The position numbers and the translations under genes were made by a program. A stretch of DNA of 64,000 bases from Phoronis australis. Taxonomy: Eukaryota > Phoronida > Phoronidae. The notes under the pieces were generated by a model. That model was not told where the DNA came from. It worked only from the letters and a program-made list of their open reading frames with translations, and made no database searches. The stretch spans positions 300,702 to 364,701 of the forward strand of contig NMRA01000186.1 of assembly GCA_002633005.1 (NCBI GenBank), written 5' to 3'. This document shows positions 21,753 through 34,115 of this stretch, one piece after another. The stretch's first letter is position 1. Each line of letters starts with the position of its first letter.

Positions 21753-22981
21753 CAAAAATAGGGTTCGTTGATTATCCCAGACATATTTTTCACTTATTTA
21801 CAGCTTTTCGTAATTTAATTAATTACTAGTCGTCTACTCCGGAAGTGTCGTTTTGGGAGGCAAGAATTTCGCGGCAATTTCTTTTCATACAGTCTACTGT
21901 GAGAGGAGTCGAGGCAGTCATTGTTCTACCTCGGTGGTGATAAGTTCGGTCGTCATTTACGAGTCATTCAACATGCCACGCTGTTGCTGCCTACCGAGAT
22001 GTACTCATTATCGTCTCACGTACAGAGGAAGAACTGTCCCACTTGCCCGAGTGTACCGCGATACACTCCCAGTGGATGGCGACTTGAGCACCCAAACTGC
22101 TTACAGAGTCCCGCCGTGAGTCTCCCTCGTCACACACGTGGCACCTTCTAAATAGGTCCAATACAAGTCCACAATAAACTTATCAAACTTAGGCTCAGCG
22201 ATCTGTTCATAGGATGACGAACTATACTTTTCACTGGGTGTCAAACTGGGCCTGTATTCACTCCCACTACTCAACATAGCTGCAGGGCTGCTTACAGGCT
22301 CTGGGCTAAAGACAACAGCACACGGGGAATCACTGCTAGTTCCTGGAATTGCACGCTATGGGGGTACGTTCGGAGGCATGGATGACAGTAGATGAAGTGC
22401 CTCCAGTCACTGCTTATAGTGGCCACAGCTTCTCGCTTCAAAAACGCACTTCTCGGGGGTGGCGACGGGGCACTGCCGGGAATCAGCTGGGACGAAATGG
22501 AACCCTTCTTCTGGCGTTGTTTCGCAGGGACCTTCATCAATTCAGCGTACATATCTTTGTCGCAATCTGACGGCTGAAAATGCTTGCCACTGCTTTGTAC
22601 GTTGCGTGAGCGGGTAGCGGTGCGTTCTTCACACGAACGAGCTAGCCAAGTACGGCGAAATGTGTTATTCTTTGGAAAGCTATGCATGGTACCCAAAGCG
22701 CTTGTGAGACGATAATGAGTACATCCTGGTACGCAGCAGCAGCGCGGCATGTTGACTGACTCGTAAACAAAAGCAGACGACGACCGAACTTGTCACATCC
22801 GAGGTAGAACAATGACTGGCTTGACAGCTCTTACAGTATGACTGTATGAAAAGAAATTGGCGCGAAATTCTTGCCTCCCAAAATGTTACTTCCGGAGAAG
22901 AGGACGAGAAATTAATTAAATTACGAAAAGCTGTAATTAAGTGAAAAATATGTCTGGGATAATCAACAGACCTTATTTTTG
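21753..22981. mobile_element. Foldback THAP transposon relic with 265-bp inverted ends
   Basis: The left end (21753 to about 22020) and right end (22981 to about 22708) are inverted copies starting CAAAAATA(G/A)GG and sharing TGATTATCCCAGACAT, GGGAGGCAAGAATTTCGCG and the beginning of a THAP frame. Each arm therefore carries its own ATG reading inward: MPRCCCLPRCTHYRLT on the plus strand at 21973 and MPRCCCVPGCTHYRLT on the minus strand at 22750. It looks like a rearranged end-to-end copy of one transposon. Flanking octamers (TTATCATT / CTATAAGT) match only partly. It lies in the intron between exons 6 and 7 of gene A. Confidence 0.7.
22292..22750 (-). pseudogene. THAP-domain open frame in the foldback element
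   Basis: 152 codons from MPRCCCVPGCTHYRL through MHSFPKNNTFRRTWLARSCEE to SSGKHFQPSDCDKDMY. The C..C start, the Phe-Pro and Trp core and the HF end of a THAP finger are present, but the cysteine of CSxHF is a Ser or Gly here, so zinc binding is probably lost. The part after it is Pro/Ser-rich with no known fold. It is antisense to nothing essential and lies inside a gene A intron on the same strand. Confidence 0.6.
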
Positions 22982-23142
22982 CTATAAGTGACATGAAAAA
23001 AGTTGCCTTCGCCTTTAAGCTTCGATGGAATGTCTTCAGGTATTTATAATCAACTCTGTTTGAAGCGGTTAATGTATTCCAGAGGTTATTCACGCAAAAG
23101 AGTCCTCGTACGCAATTTACGTGGCGCCCTGAGCATGCTTAC

Positions 23143-23376
23143 CAGTACACGAGGGAGGCACCACGGGCATGATGTTTCCATATTTGTCACATTCCGTAGT
23201 CAGGTTCACAGCATCCGCCTTCCAACTGTATCCATGGTCACATCGCCACTCGACCGTAGAACTCAACGGCAACTCTAACGTGCTGGTGTGGTTTCCGGAA
23301 GCTAGAGGAACCAACTCGCCATTCGTGAATACCTTGAAGTGCGGATATTCGGGAAGGCGAACCAGACACGTTACAG
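23143..23376 (-). CDS. Gene A exon 6: CCP module
   Basis: A phase 1-1 exon. The acceptor is CTTGTATTGCAG before 23376, upstream of the first apparent start in the frame; the donor is GTAAGC. Cysteines lie in VTCLVRLP, EWRCDHGYSW, TECDKYG and PSCT. A hydrophobic FKVFTNGELV region and two sequons (NHTS, NLTT) fill the module. Good CCP match, without the late Trp. Confidence 0.8.
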
Positions 23377-24053
23377 CTGCAATACAAGTTCACACGCGCT
23401 GTCTTTCAGTTAGTTGAAGGCACCCAGGGACTTCCTAACGCATGTTTCCTCTAAGTACACCCTTACACGGAGGCGCCTCTCGTACAGTGACGTCATGCCA
23501 ATCAATGTTTTTACTACTTGCTTCTATCACTACGTACATACCATACATACGCGTCAACCGTCCAATTTAGTTTTAAGAAATCGCTTTTATGATTCCAACC
23601 AAGTTAAGATCTCTATTCATTCATGTTGAAATTCCGTTTTTGGGCACGCCTGTGCAAAAGATGTCGGACATCAGCAGTTCCCAAACACAATTGAACTGGC
23701 TTTTACTCTCAGGTCACGAAAGTACGAAAACCTTTAATCACTATTACTTCAATTGTAGTGGATCGTAACGGTCATTATCAAGTTCAAACATCGATCCTGA
23801 TAATATGATGATATATAATGTACATTTACAACTTTTATTCCGTTGGGCATTTGCGCAGGTGTGCTAGGACTTTGGAGTGAGGCTGGATTACAGGTTTGGT
23901 TGCATCAAAGTTATGCTCAATATCTATTCCTCAAAGTTTGGCGTTTGTTTGGTCAATAACCATTTTTACTGATCTCGGGTTATTTTAGAATGTTCTGCTT
24001 CCGCAGGACTTACACTAACAGGTGAGAAGCTGAAAATTCAGTTTATACAAAAA

Positions 24054-24183
24054 GTAAACAAACTTTGATACACAAATCGTTCGTTTTAGTCCGATACCAA
24101 TATACCAGTTTTTGTCTTGTAAACAAATTTTTATACACATATCGTTCGTTTTAGTCCGATACCAATATACCAGTTTTTGTCTT
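24054..24183. repeat. Tandem duplication, 65-bp unit x2
   Basis: GTAAACAAA...TTTTTGTCTT occurs twice head to tail (24054-24118, 24119-24183) with only a few differences near the start of each unit. A recent local duplication in a gene A intron. No function evident. Confidence 0.9.
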
Positions 24184-25557
24184 CTCAATTTTCCGTGTAG
24201 TGTCTTAAGACAACAGTCATAGACTGCTCGATCTAGCCATGTGCATGTAGAGGCTCAACAAGAGGCCACGTCCGGGCTGAAGAGACTCAGAGTCCGGGTT
24301 CGGTCAAGCTTTGATTTCAGAATTTAAGTTTTTTTTAAGACAACTCGCTTTTTAACTAGTTAAAGACTTGAGTACCTCACGTCCAACAGAACCAGCAAGA
24401 ATTTTAGTGCCACAATTTCTCTCTACAATGTTTTCCAAATGACCATTGCACGAAGAAACGCTAATTTCGCCTTCAGTATTATTCTGTCGCAGCAGCAGTG
24501 TTGGTACATATATTGTCTATTTACCTTCGTGTTATGCACCATATGCAAATTCATTGGCAGTATTATTTTCAGATTTGACGATTTGAGATCTTAATTTAGA
24601 CGCTCAATTTCTGTAGCTCCTTTTGGTACTCTTGTTCTTTGCTCTCGAAGGAACAGCTGAATAGAATGTCCAACTTCATGCATTAATATTTTACATGTTT
24701 CTCTTCGTAGTCCGAATTGACCACATTTCTGTATGTTTTGCATTTATTTTAGTGGCGTGTTTATATCACTTTTCTATTAAACATTAATAAATACCTTCAC
24801 TTCGCTCCCGATTTTGTCTCATTCTAAACGACTTTTTCACCATTTTTGACCGAATTTAGGCCCCCCTCATGTGAAGACCATGCTCATTGTTATATTTCCC
24901 TGGTCGTTATAAATCGCAGAGTCCAACATTGCTCGATAAACAACTGCCGTTGCTAATTTAACACCCTGTCTCCCTTCGCCGCTAACGCTGCCCTTGACAC
25001 GTTTCTCTCCGCCCACGCTTCCAACAGCCGTGCCACGGGGGCTCGAACGCATTGCTGTACTCGTGAGCTCGTATAACGATTTGAACGGCCTTGACCAACT
25101 GTCACGATGAAGGCGGGAAATGGCCCTGGCCCCCAAATGATTTTACCTGTCAAGGTGTCTACCGTTGGTGACCTTTTAGTACATCTATTGCGATTCTGCT
25201 CAAAAAGATGATTATTTATTGAGAAGTATATCTAAAACGGTGGTATTCCGAGTGTCCATTTCAAAGATGAAGCACTGACAACGCCTTCCTGCTTTAAAAT
25301 CTGTGATTTCAACGAAAAGCTTAGTGGCTTGCCAAGTGCCGCTGTCACAGAGTAAGAATTTGATAACCGTATTTTAAAACATCATTCAACCTACTCGTTA
25401 AGTCATTCGTGACAACACTCACATAATAAATGCGCTACTGTAAACAAAGCTCCATAAGCGGATACAGAGTAGTCATTAAGGGTCCGAGTTTTCCCAGTGC
25501 TTGGCCACACTGAGTTTTGCCAATGTTTTTCCATTATTTAACCATTTTATACGTTAC

Positions 25558-25776
25558 CTATGCACGGTGGAGGCGTCTTCAGCTCCTTCCATGCTATATC
25601 ACACTTTAGCACGATTGTCTTGGACTTCGTGTGCGTCCAGTGGGCGTTGGACTCGCAGGTAACGCTGACTCCGGAGTGGAGAATGACCCAATTCGGGCCG
25701 TCCGGTTCGAGGTGGTGACCATCGTCATCGACCGCAACAAAATGGGGATATTTTTCCATCATGAAGCCGCACACCT
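25558..25776 (-). CDS. Gene A exon 5: CCP module
   Basis: A phase 1-1 exon between acceptor TCTTGGTTTGTAG and donor GTAACG. Cysteines lie in VCGFMMEKY, VTCESNAHW, LKCDIAW and PPCIG; the Trp of DIAWKE sits where CCPs have it, and PPPC closes the domain. Followed upstream on the strand by exon 4 after a 5-kb intron that holds a LINE relic. Confidence 0.8.
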
Positions 25777-26689
25777 CTACAAACCAAGAAACAATGATAT
25801 GGTAGATTAGTTCCCAGCTCCGATTTGGTCTAGCTCACGATCGGTCATAACATTACGTAGAGTTGCTTGACAACGATAACTGTTGCTCGGCAACAAGGGC
25901 ACAGGTTGGTTGCTTCTGCACAGTAGTTGTACATCAAATTTTCACGTTGATGTCTGACGGTAACGATAACACCGTTATAAGCTAACTTCCCGCGGTTATT
26001 TCGGAGTTAATGCACAGCACTTATGCGCAGTTTGTTGATGCCAGTATCTAACAATGGAAATCATTTCTGCAGTAACGGAACACCACTTGAGATTTATGTA
26101 CATGTACAGTGTACGGCAGACTCGGTAAAGGATAAATGATATTCTGTTTCGTGCTTTGGCTTTGCGGTATCATTTAGGTGCAAAATCCAAAGCTCCCTTT
26201 TGGCAAAATCTCGCCACTCACATTATGCACCAAGTCATACCTGATATCTCTAAATAATTTCATAAGCTTGGTAGATTAGAATTTGACAGTTTCTTATTTC
26301 CACAACCAGAAAAGCATTAAGAAATGCATGGGATGTTGTTCGTCCTGTTGAGTCGGAAAATAATTTAAGATCTAGACGGATAATAGAGTCTACCTGGGTC
26401 AGAAAAAGTGGGTCAGTTACGAACAGGGACGATGGAGGATGTAAGTTGTCTAAAAATTAGAACAGCCTCATCGCCACACCTCCTAATGCCCAGAAACTTC
26501 GGAAGATGGCTGCTGACAGGAGCCGAAACTGTCAAAGCTTTTCTGGCCATGAAAATAAAAAAACTATCAAGTCATACTTCATTTTGAAGATGATATCAAG
26601 GTCACCGCAATCATCTGGCGGCTGAAGTTGTCATACCTACACCTCAGTGCTAAATATTATTAAGGAAAATCTAAAACTTCCATCTTGAG

Positions 26690-28775
26690 ATAACGCTGCT
26701 TCGTGAAAAATCTTGAGAAATTGGTTCTGTGGCAGTTAGAAATACAAGATGTTGTGATCAGACTTCTGAGAAATCTGTATGCGTACAGAGCTGGCTTTTC
26801 TACAAAGACTGCTCTTCATCACCTCTTCAGACTGCTTGAAAATACTGTATACAAAAAAGTTTGCTCTTGGCGCTTTCATTGACGTTGTTGGTGCCTTCAT
26901 CTACATTAAAAATGATGATATCTATAATGCACGGATTGACAAAAGGCTTATAAGGTGGATTATGTACGTGCTGAGCAGTGATACAACAACAGCTAAGCTT
27001 GAGGGGTCTATTGTGACTGTCCGTCTTCCTTGGGGGCCGCTTCACCTGCTCTCTTCACTATGGTCATGGAGTACCTATTAAGAAAACTGTTCGTTAACAT
27101 TGGTCAATGTCTAGTTGTACAGGCCTATGCTGATGACATTGTCTTCTGTGTGTCAAGTGTTGATGCTTGCACATGCCGCAGCACTGTCCAGAAGGTACGC
27201 TATGTGATGGACCGAGACAGACGACTTGGAGATCAGTAGCAGTAAAACAAAAGTGTTGATGTTCACCGAGGAGTGGAAGTGGAAGTGGAATGTAAAACCA
27301 TTGAAGCTCTATGGTTCTGAACTTCCACCCCACAAAAATGTCACCTACCTAGGTGTTACTCTCCACCATCGCCTTTCTTGAATATCTCACGTGATGGACA
27401 AGATAACCATGGTCAAGTTGGCCATGGTTAGGTGCAGCCGAGGGGTGGGTAAAACTTGGGGACTCTCTCCTAAGAATTCTTTCTGGATCTACATTGGTTT
27501 TATCTGACCAATGTTAGCTTACGCAAAGTCAGTATGGATAACATCTCTTAAACAGAGCATTGTTAGAACTAAACTGAAACAAATACAGAGTTTATCTTGC
27601 TTGTGTGTTACTTCTGTTTTTCCGGGGACATCTATAGCTACAATGGAAATGCTTATTGGTGTCCAAGCCTTGCATATTTACCTCATTGGTGAAGTTGCGC
27701 TTGCAGCTTACCGTATGAGGTGTAATGGGCAGTGGAGTAATGTGCGAATCACTGATACTGTTGCTTCCAAGAGCCATAATATATGCAACAGGTTAATGTC
27801 AGATATTGGAACACTTTTGGCAACGCTGAGTGTTGTTTTAGTGGCGACCCCAAATCGCAGATACAATTACTGAACAAAAATTGGAGAGGGTTACGAAATC
27901 ATTGATAACAATGACCCTTTGTTACCCTGGTGGCTCTAAACTTGACAACGGACAGTCAGGATCGGGAATCTACATTCCAGACCTTATTGGTGACGACCGA
28001 CACTAACTGGGTAACACTGTTAGTCTTTCAGGCTAAAATTGTCTGCATTCACCAGGCTGCCCACCTGACAAGGGAGCATAAGGCAGTGCTTGGTAACAAG
28101 AAACTCTTCATACTCTCAGACATCCAAGCAGCTACATGTATTAAAGCTCTAACTAAATCTAAGATCAATTCCCGTTGTGTCCAGGCCTGTGTAAACGAGC
28201 TTAACTACCCAACATCTACTATAACTGTTCATGAAAACTCAGGTAAAGCCCATGTTGGTATTGACTGTAACGACACCGCTTACAAACTTGAAAAAGAAGG
28301 AGCAAGCGCACCCTTTTTATACCAGAATCTTGCCTCTAGGTGCAGCAGAGCAAAGGCAAGACACTGGGTGCCTAAACTGTCCATGGGTGCATGGAGAAAG
28401 CTCTCCGTCTGAAGACAAATATTTCCAAGACCTATTGAACCTAAAGGTTCAAAGAAACTATTATACTTAGATAGGCTTGCTATAAAGCAGGTGATCCAGC
28501 TCATTACTGGACGCTGCAACCCAGCTCGGCAACGCCACATCACAGGTCTCATGGCATGTTCGTTTTGTCCCATCTGTGACTTGGAGGCCGAGACTTCTCA
28601 ACATCTGGGAGAGATTCGCCCTGTCTACAACAATCTACTACTTGATGGACACATAACCCACCTGGTTGACATTGCTAGTTCATTCAGGTTTAATAGTCTT
28701 TTTATGTTTCTGAAACAAACAGGCAGACTGCTAGATTTTACGCATGATGAAACCCATAATGTCGGGCAACCATGA
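26690..28775 (+). mobile_element. Degenerate non-LTR retrotransposon (RT and RNase H)
   Basis: Conserved blocks in broken frames read left to right as a reverse transcriptase: YRAGFSTKTALHHL near 26780, FIDVVGAF near 26873, GAASPALFTMVME near 27030 and the catalytic QAYADDIVFC near 27118. An RNase H-like stretch follows (FQAKIVCIHQAAHL, SDIQAATCIKAL, about 28028-28170). The C-terminal LITGRCNPARQRH and CPICDLEAETSQHL (28500-28610) are typical of I/Jockey-type LINEs. Several frameshifts and stops: dead. It is on the plus strand, antisense inside gene A intron 4. Confidence 0.75.
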
Positions 28776-29847
28776 GTCATAATCAGGTGATAAGTGTAAT
28801 GGGCCCGGTCTTGCAGCCTAAGCCGTAAAAGGCATCAGACCAGCTGCACTCTTTTTGAGATAACGCGCCAACCAATGAGATAAATATAGCCTATATATAT
28901 AGCTCATTGGCGACAACAAAATTTTCTCAAATGAAACCTGCACGTTCTTGGTGTTGCATTGTAAAGGTGACTAAAATTGACTGTCGATCAGAGTTGCCTA
29001 TACCTTGCTATAAACTAAAAAAATAATGATTCCTTCTTCAGATATCGCATCAACAATATTATGTGACGGAGGAATGGACAGCCGCAACGGTGTAAATTTT
29101 TATGTTTAAGTCAGAACACCAAAATTTTAGACAATCAAAATAGAGAAATAGTCGCATCAACGTTAGAAAATCAGTGAACCAGAAAATATAATGAAAGCTG
29201 TCAAAACATAAAACTGTAACCAAGCCACGAAAGCATCTCAGCTATTCACTTGATCGAATGTGGTCTGTCAATAGACCATGTAAATTTTACCTTTTGCCAA
29301 AGGGGCCTCTATGCGCCTGTAACTGAAAAGGTAACCAAATTCGGCAACTCCATGTTTTTGCATATCTGTAGTAGGCAAGGGCCAAAACACAAATTATCAA
29401 AATCTAAATAATTCATCAATAACTTAAAACTGCTCCAAACCTACGTCTATGTCCTGCTTTTTCTTGTGGGAGAAAGAGACGAAGTGACGAGCAGCAGACA
29501 CAAGTTTAAAATTTCAAACTAACAGAAAAATACTTTGACATGAAAAGAAAATCAAAATCTTTACGAATAGTCTTTAAAAATACCTGATGAGCAGGTTGAA
29601 TTCTGTTTCAGTGTCAGAGAAACTTTACGAATTATGCAATTTATTCTGTTTTTTACGTTCCACACCTTTTTGAACACAGGGGGTTTGTAAATTTCAATAA
29701 CGTGGACTACTGGATCATAAATGAATTGGTAGACTCTTGGAGTCCGAAAATGACAGCCAATATTTTCCAATGAAACCCACTCGACAGGGCGTTCCTCACC
29801 CTGAAATCTATGTAGCAACACAGCGCCTACGCCGCAAGGCTGAGCGG

Positions 29848-29937
29848 ATGTGAACTAGTAGCTTAGAGATTATTAGAAGTGGTTCTAACGTCATGTGAAC
29901 TAGTAGCTTAGAGATTATTAGAAGTGGTTCTAACGTC
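29848..29937. repeat. Perfect tandem duplication, 45-bp unit x2
   Basis: ATGTGAACTAGTAGCTTAGA... to ...GGTTCTAACGTC occurs twice with no difference (29848-29892 and 29893-29937). Very recent, possibly polymorphic. In gene A intron 4. Confidence 0.9.
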
Positions 29938-30756
29938 AATAAAACCACTTCCTCACACTTTCCCACTGTACCAGAATGAACAGAGATAATTCTGTAGAAA
30001 CGGCGCGCTGAGTTTTACTTCTAGGGATTCGACATCTGTTATTTGCCGTGAAAACCAATATTCCTTAACGAAAATTGAATTTGCCGAATTTGGTGCGCTA
30101 CAATATGTATACCACATGCTCAATAATCCGAGGAAACATATTTTTTTTACTAAAGGACCATGTTTGCCGTTTTGTAATTTACAACACGAGTTCTTTTGTT
30201 TTAGCTTTTGCATGGAATGGTGTTAATATGTCAACGATGCGGGTAATTTTTGTGCAGATCAGGGAAATCAGAAAGAAACACAAAAAATAGCGGCAGGCTT
30301 ATACCAGAAAAATCCCAAGACCCTAAATTTTACAACAAAATGTCAGTCAAAATGTTACTTGTATCACAATCTAGGTTTTTCCAGCAAACGAAAGTATGCT
30401 CAAATTGCCGAAACCTTCTGAAAATCCAACATTTTCAACAGAGACCCTTCTCATGTTGTGCAATCAGTGGTAATTGAAAAATAAACAAACTTTTTTACTT
30501 AAGTTTCGTCAATTAACAGGCATTTAGTTTTCGCCGTGTTATCAGATCATTTTGAAGCTTTCGAGTTGCGAAAAGAGGGCAGCAAAACCAAGTTTCCGAA
30601 AAGGGCTCATTCCCGAAAAAGCCATCTGGGCGCTTTTTGGGAAACAGAAATAGCACGACTAATTGGACAAAAATGAGCACGTTATGGTGGAGTCATTATA
30701 GGCTAATAATGACCAGTCTCCACGTTACCACGACCACTTTTACATTGTTCACTTAC

Positions 30757-30987
30757 CCTTGCACATGGGTGGTATCTCCAACTCGCCAAGCGTGGAGCAC
30801 TGTGCGGAAAAAGTGTTCTTGACATTCCTTCGAACAATAAATGTGGTATCCTCCGTATCCATGCACTTGAAGTTCCACTCTCTGTCCACGGGAACTATTA
30901 GACTGCTGTCGTCCATAACGCCCTGCCCATCCGCCAGATCGGTTATAACGTAGTTAAGGCTGTGTGGAATTCGAACGACGCAATTTC
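30757..30987 (-). CDS. Gene A exon 4: CCP module
   Basis: A phase 1-1 exon between acceptor TTGAATGCTTTCAG and perfect donor GTAAGT. Cysteines lie in NCVVRIPHS, FKCMDTED, AQCSTLG and PMCKG; PPMC closes the module. No late Trp. No counterpart recognised in gene B, whose similarity ends after exon 3. Confidence 0.8.
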
Positions 30988-31255
30988 CTGAAAGCATTCA
31001 AGGTTGGCTTACGAATTTAGCTTTGGTTATAAATCCATTATCGCTGATTGGTCTAGGTTGTCACAAGAGGGCAAACCCAATTTCCGAAAAGCATACCTCC
31101 CCATCACACTTATAGTGACATGGCAGGGTTTTTGGTTATGATGGCGGGGGTGGTCCCCTACTTCCCCTACATCCACCCGTCGCTCCCATTTTGCATTATT
31201 GTTCCCACTGTTCTAGTAAGTTGCTTAAGTTATTTGTGATTCAAACCTTAAAATG

Positions 31256-31385
31256 TCGCTGGAAACACAAAGTATTTTCGAGGGAGTGAAATGGAGGTTT
31301 CCGAAAAATAGATTCTGTGGTGAGAACCTGCCAAACAAACGGCAAACTAACGGAGACCCATAATGTAACAAGAAAAGATATGAAC
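31256..31385. repeat. Segment related to the 343-bp repeat of gene B
   Basis: Shares CAAAGTATTT(C/T)CGAGG, AAATGGAGGTTTCCGAAAA and CAAACGGCAA(G/A)CTAACG with 1500-1640 in the same orientation. In both loci it follows exon 3 on the coding strand, so it probably predates the gene duplication. Confidence 0.65.
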
Positions 31386-31872
31386 TAGCAACACTGAGCA
31401 TATAAGTCACGACCATTTGTGGATCTTGATGCTGGGTAGAATGTCCGATCTGCACAAATTACATTTTTTTTCGCAAGGGAACGTACAGTGGAATTATCAT
31501 CTAATACATGTGTTCATTACATTTTGAGAATATATCGTTTTGAAATCCACTTTGCTCGATTTTTAAAACTCCCTATGTTCTAAATGTTAAAATGAAGGTA
31601 TAGTGATATTAGTAATGAATCGTTACTTTTCACTTGCATTTTGAGGCTCTCCCATTGTGAGTCCCGTCAAATTATAATCGAGGCCCTATATGCTATAGCG
31701 CAGACCTTTCGGATGTGCCTGCCAGGTATGTCACAGTGGTTGTAAATGAAACCACTTTTCATGTCCTAAGTCCGTTACAGGTAGTAAGTCATTCGCAGCA
31801 AATTGGCAGACTTGTCTATTGGCTAAGCGCATAAGTCGGGTCTGTAGCAGCCTTTACGGCACAAGTACCTAC

Positions 31873-32100
31873 TGACAAGGGACGAGCAGCTCTGTATTTC
31901 ATCCTTTTTCCACCCACTCTTGATGCACAAGACCCCAAACATCCTCGAACGAGTGTCGGCCGTCACCCAACCTTTTTCACAGAAGACCTTGAGCTCCATG
32001 CCCACAAAGACGGTTGATTTATCTGTGTCGAGGGCCGAGGTGCTTCCAATACGTGCATTTCTGACCTGATTGGCTACTTCTCGGACAGCACACGTTATAT
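31873..32100 (-). CDS. Gene A exon 3: CCP module
   Basis: A phase 1-1 exon between acceptor ATATGTGTGTTTAG and donor GTAGGT. Cysteines lie in ITCAVREVAN, VFCEKGW, VLCIKSGW and SCSSL. Trp in SGWKK as in textbook CCPs. Direct paralogue of 3390-3620 in gene B, where the same cysteines and most neighbouring residues are kept. Confidence 0.85.
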
Positions 32101-32381
32101 CTAAACACACATATTCATACCCAGTAAACCACGGTGAGTAGTCACCAGTCGACGTTAAAGCTGTCACGTCTAAGAGGGAACACTGAAAAATACTCTGCCG
32201 ACTGAGTTCCAGACACTTACTAACGGACCTGTCAAAGCGCACGCAGATGACGACTAAAGATATGTAGTAATGAACATATGCTAGAAGGGAAAGTACGAGA
32301 TACTACACTTAGGCTTTCAGCTGGCATTACTAGTTCTCTAGGAGAAGACTTCAAAGAATATTCACGACATTCCTTACAAAC

Positions 32382-32597
32382 CTTCACAAGAACCTGTCAA
32401 CTCTTCGTCACACCTTCGTGTAGCACTTTTCGTTTTCGTCGTAGAGATCAGCTTATCACCGCTACACTGGTAAACGACTGTGTCATTCTTTTTTAGACAT
32501 GCCGACTGGCCCGGTAATAACAATGGGAGTGGGAAGACTGGCACCAAGACGTAGAGATTACTGGTTGTTGGGATATACAGCAGGCACTCGCAGGTTT
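32382..32597 (-). CDS. Gene A exon 2: Cys-rich CCP-like module (6 Cys)
   Basis: A phase 1-1 exon between acceptor GTTTTGTTGACAG and donor GTTTGT. Begins TCECLLYIPTT; further cysteines in SACLKK, YQCSGD, RRCDEE and SCEG. Joined to exon 1 it reads ..LSQ-E-TCECLL, and in gene B ..LSQ-D-CDCLLY, which supports the donor chosen at the end of each vWA exon. NDTVV is a sequon. Confidence 0.75.
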
Positions 32598-33519
32598 CTG
32601 TCAACAAAACATAAGTCTGAGCAGGCCCGTGAAAAGGTAAAAATTATCCCCCTCTTCCTATATCCACAACCTCCGCCCCACCCCTTTTCTGTTCTCCTGA
32701 TGCCGCCATATTTTTAACGAGCCCCCCACGTCCCCATAGGCTGGGGGCAATCCCAGGGATGCACGAATCAGGATTTGAGAAACAGTCAACCAACGTTTCA
32801 CGGAGAGTAAGAATGAGCCTAGGGCCAGGGCATTGACGGGTAGCTGGGTGCTGCTTCAAGTACAATAACTGTAGCTGAAATCTGAGTGTGAAAATACTAA
32901 ATTTAATGAACTACAGCTATTCGCTGCTCAACTCGGCTATCATACACCTGAGACAGGCAGCTTAGCTCATACCTGTCCATCTGCGCTGGCTCTAAGGTCG
33001 CTTAATTCCGATTCAGGTTCGTTGTTTTATCATGGCCATTCTTTAAAGGAATTTTTGAAAAGGTGTGGTCCCAAGGTTCCTTGTATAGTGCCATTGGGGA
33101 TGTTTCAAAATTCCTCTTCGAAACACGATCAGTAGTCCAGTTTCTGCCGGGTGGCTGGTGATGATACAAGTTTGTCCCAAAAACGTACACCCTTCAACGC
33201 CTGGAGTTCAAAGTCAGTTCCCGTGGAAAACTGAGATTCTGTGCTGACCTACTGCATGGTTACATCTTATTTTTAACGTGGGTGCAACAGTCACCACTCG
33301 CTCTTCCTGAGTAGTATGCACGAGAATGGCAAGCAAACGAATCAGTTTTGAAGAACAAAAAATCATTGCGCACTACTTTACTGGAAACTAAAACATCAAG
33401 GAAGAGGACAGACAACCTTTCCAAATTTGTGTGCTATTAGTTAAAGTTCAATTATTTAAGGACTCTAACGTCTGTGTGGATCTACAGTTTGAAAATTTAA
33501 ATCATTAATCGACCTCCTA

Positions 33520-34115
33520 AGTTAATAAACAATTTATTGTCATTTGAATTGTGAGAACATTTTGGGACAGTTTGTAGAGCCGTCCGACATTCATGAATAT
33601 CCTTGAGACATATTTCATATTGACAAGGATCGCTTAGTGTACTTTTCTATTTGGGTATATGATGATAGATCAAATTTTCCCAATGTCAGCCTGCAACTAA
33701 GTTCAGTGAAGCATGGTCATTTCTTACAAGACTGTCAAAAAATCATCTATCAATCGGTCCACAAACACATGTAAATCAGAAACCAACACTTTATTCCATG
33801 AGCAATGTGTTTACCTTAATCTATTAACTTAATTCCTGTTCGTGACCTTTAGCGACAAATCATGTGCCTAAGTAAAAAGTAATGCATTTATTGTGATTTT
33901 AACTGTGAGTATATGTTTGCGAACTGTCCGAAAATTCATCAATGTTTTAAATAGGGAAAATCGTATGTCTACTTTAATATTTAGAGTTCGGATTATAAAG
34001 TTTTTCTAAATTCAGGCTGCAACTAAATTCACTGAAACATCATCAAGTCTTGCAAGATTAGCTTCTAAATGTGAACAAATCATCTATGAACATAAAAATT
34101 AGAAACCGAATGAAT
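33520..34115. repeat. Degenerate tandem duplication, about 340-bp unit
   Basis: About 33525-33800 and 33870-34110 share ordered blocks: TTTATTGT(C/G)ATTT, GAACATTTTGGGACAGT / GCGAACTGTCCG, CAGGCTGCAACTAA(G/A)TTCA(G/C)TGAA, and CAAATCATCTATGAACA-type words. Non-coding, in gene A intron 1. Confidence 0.6.
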
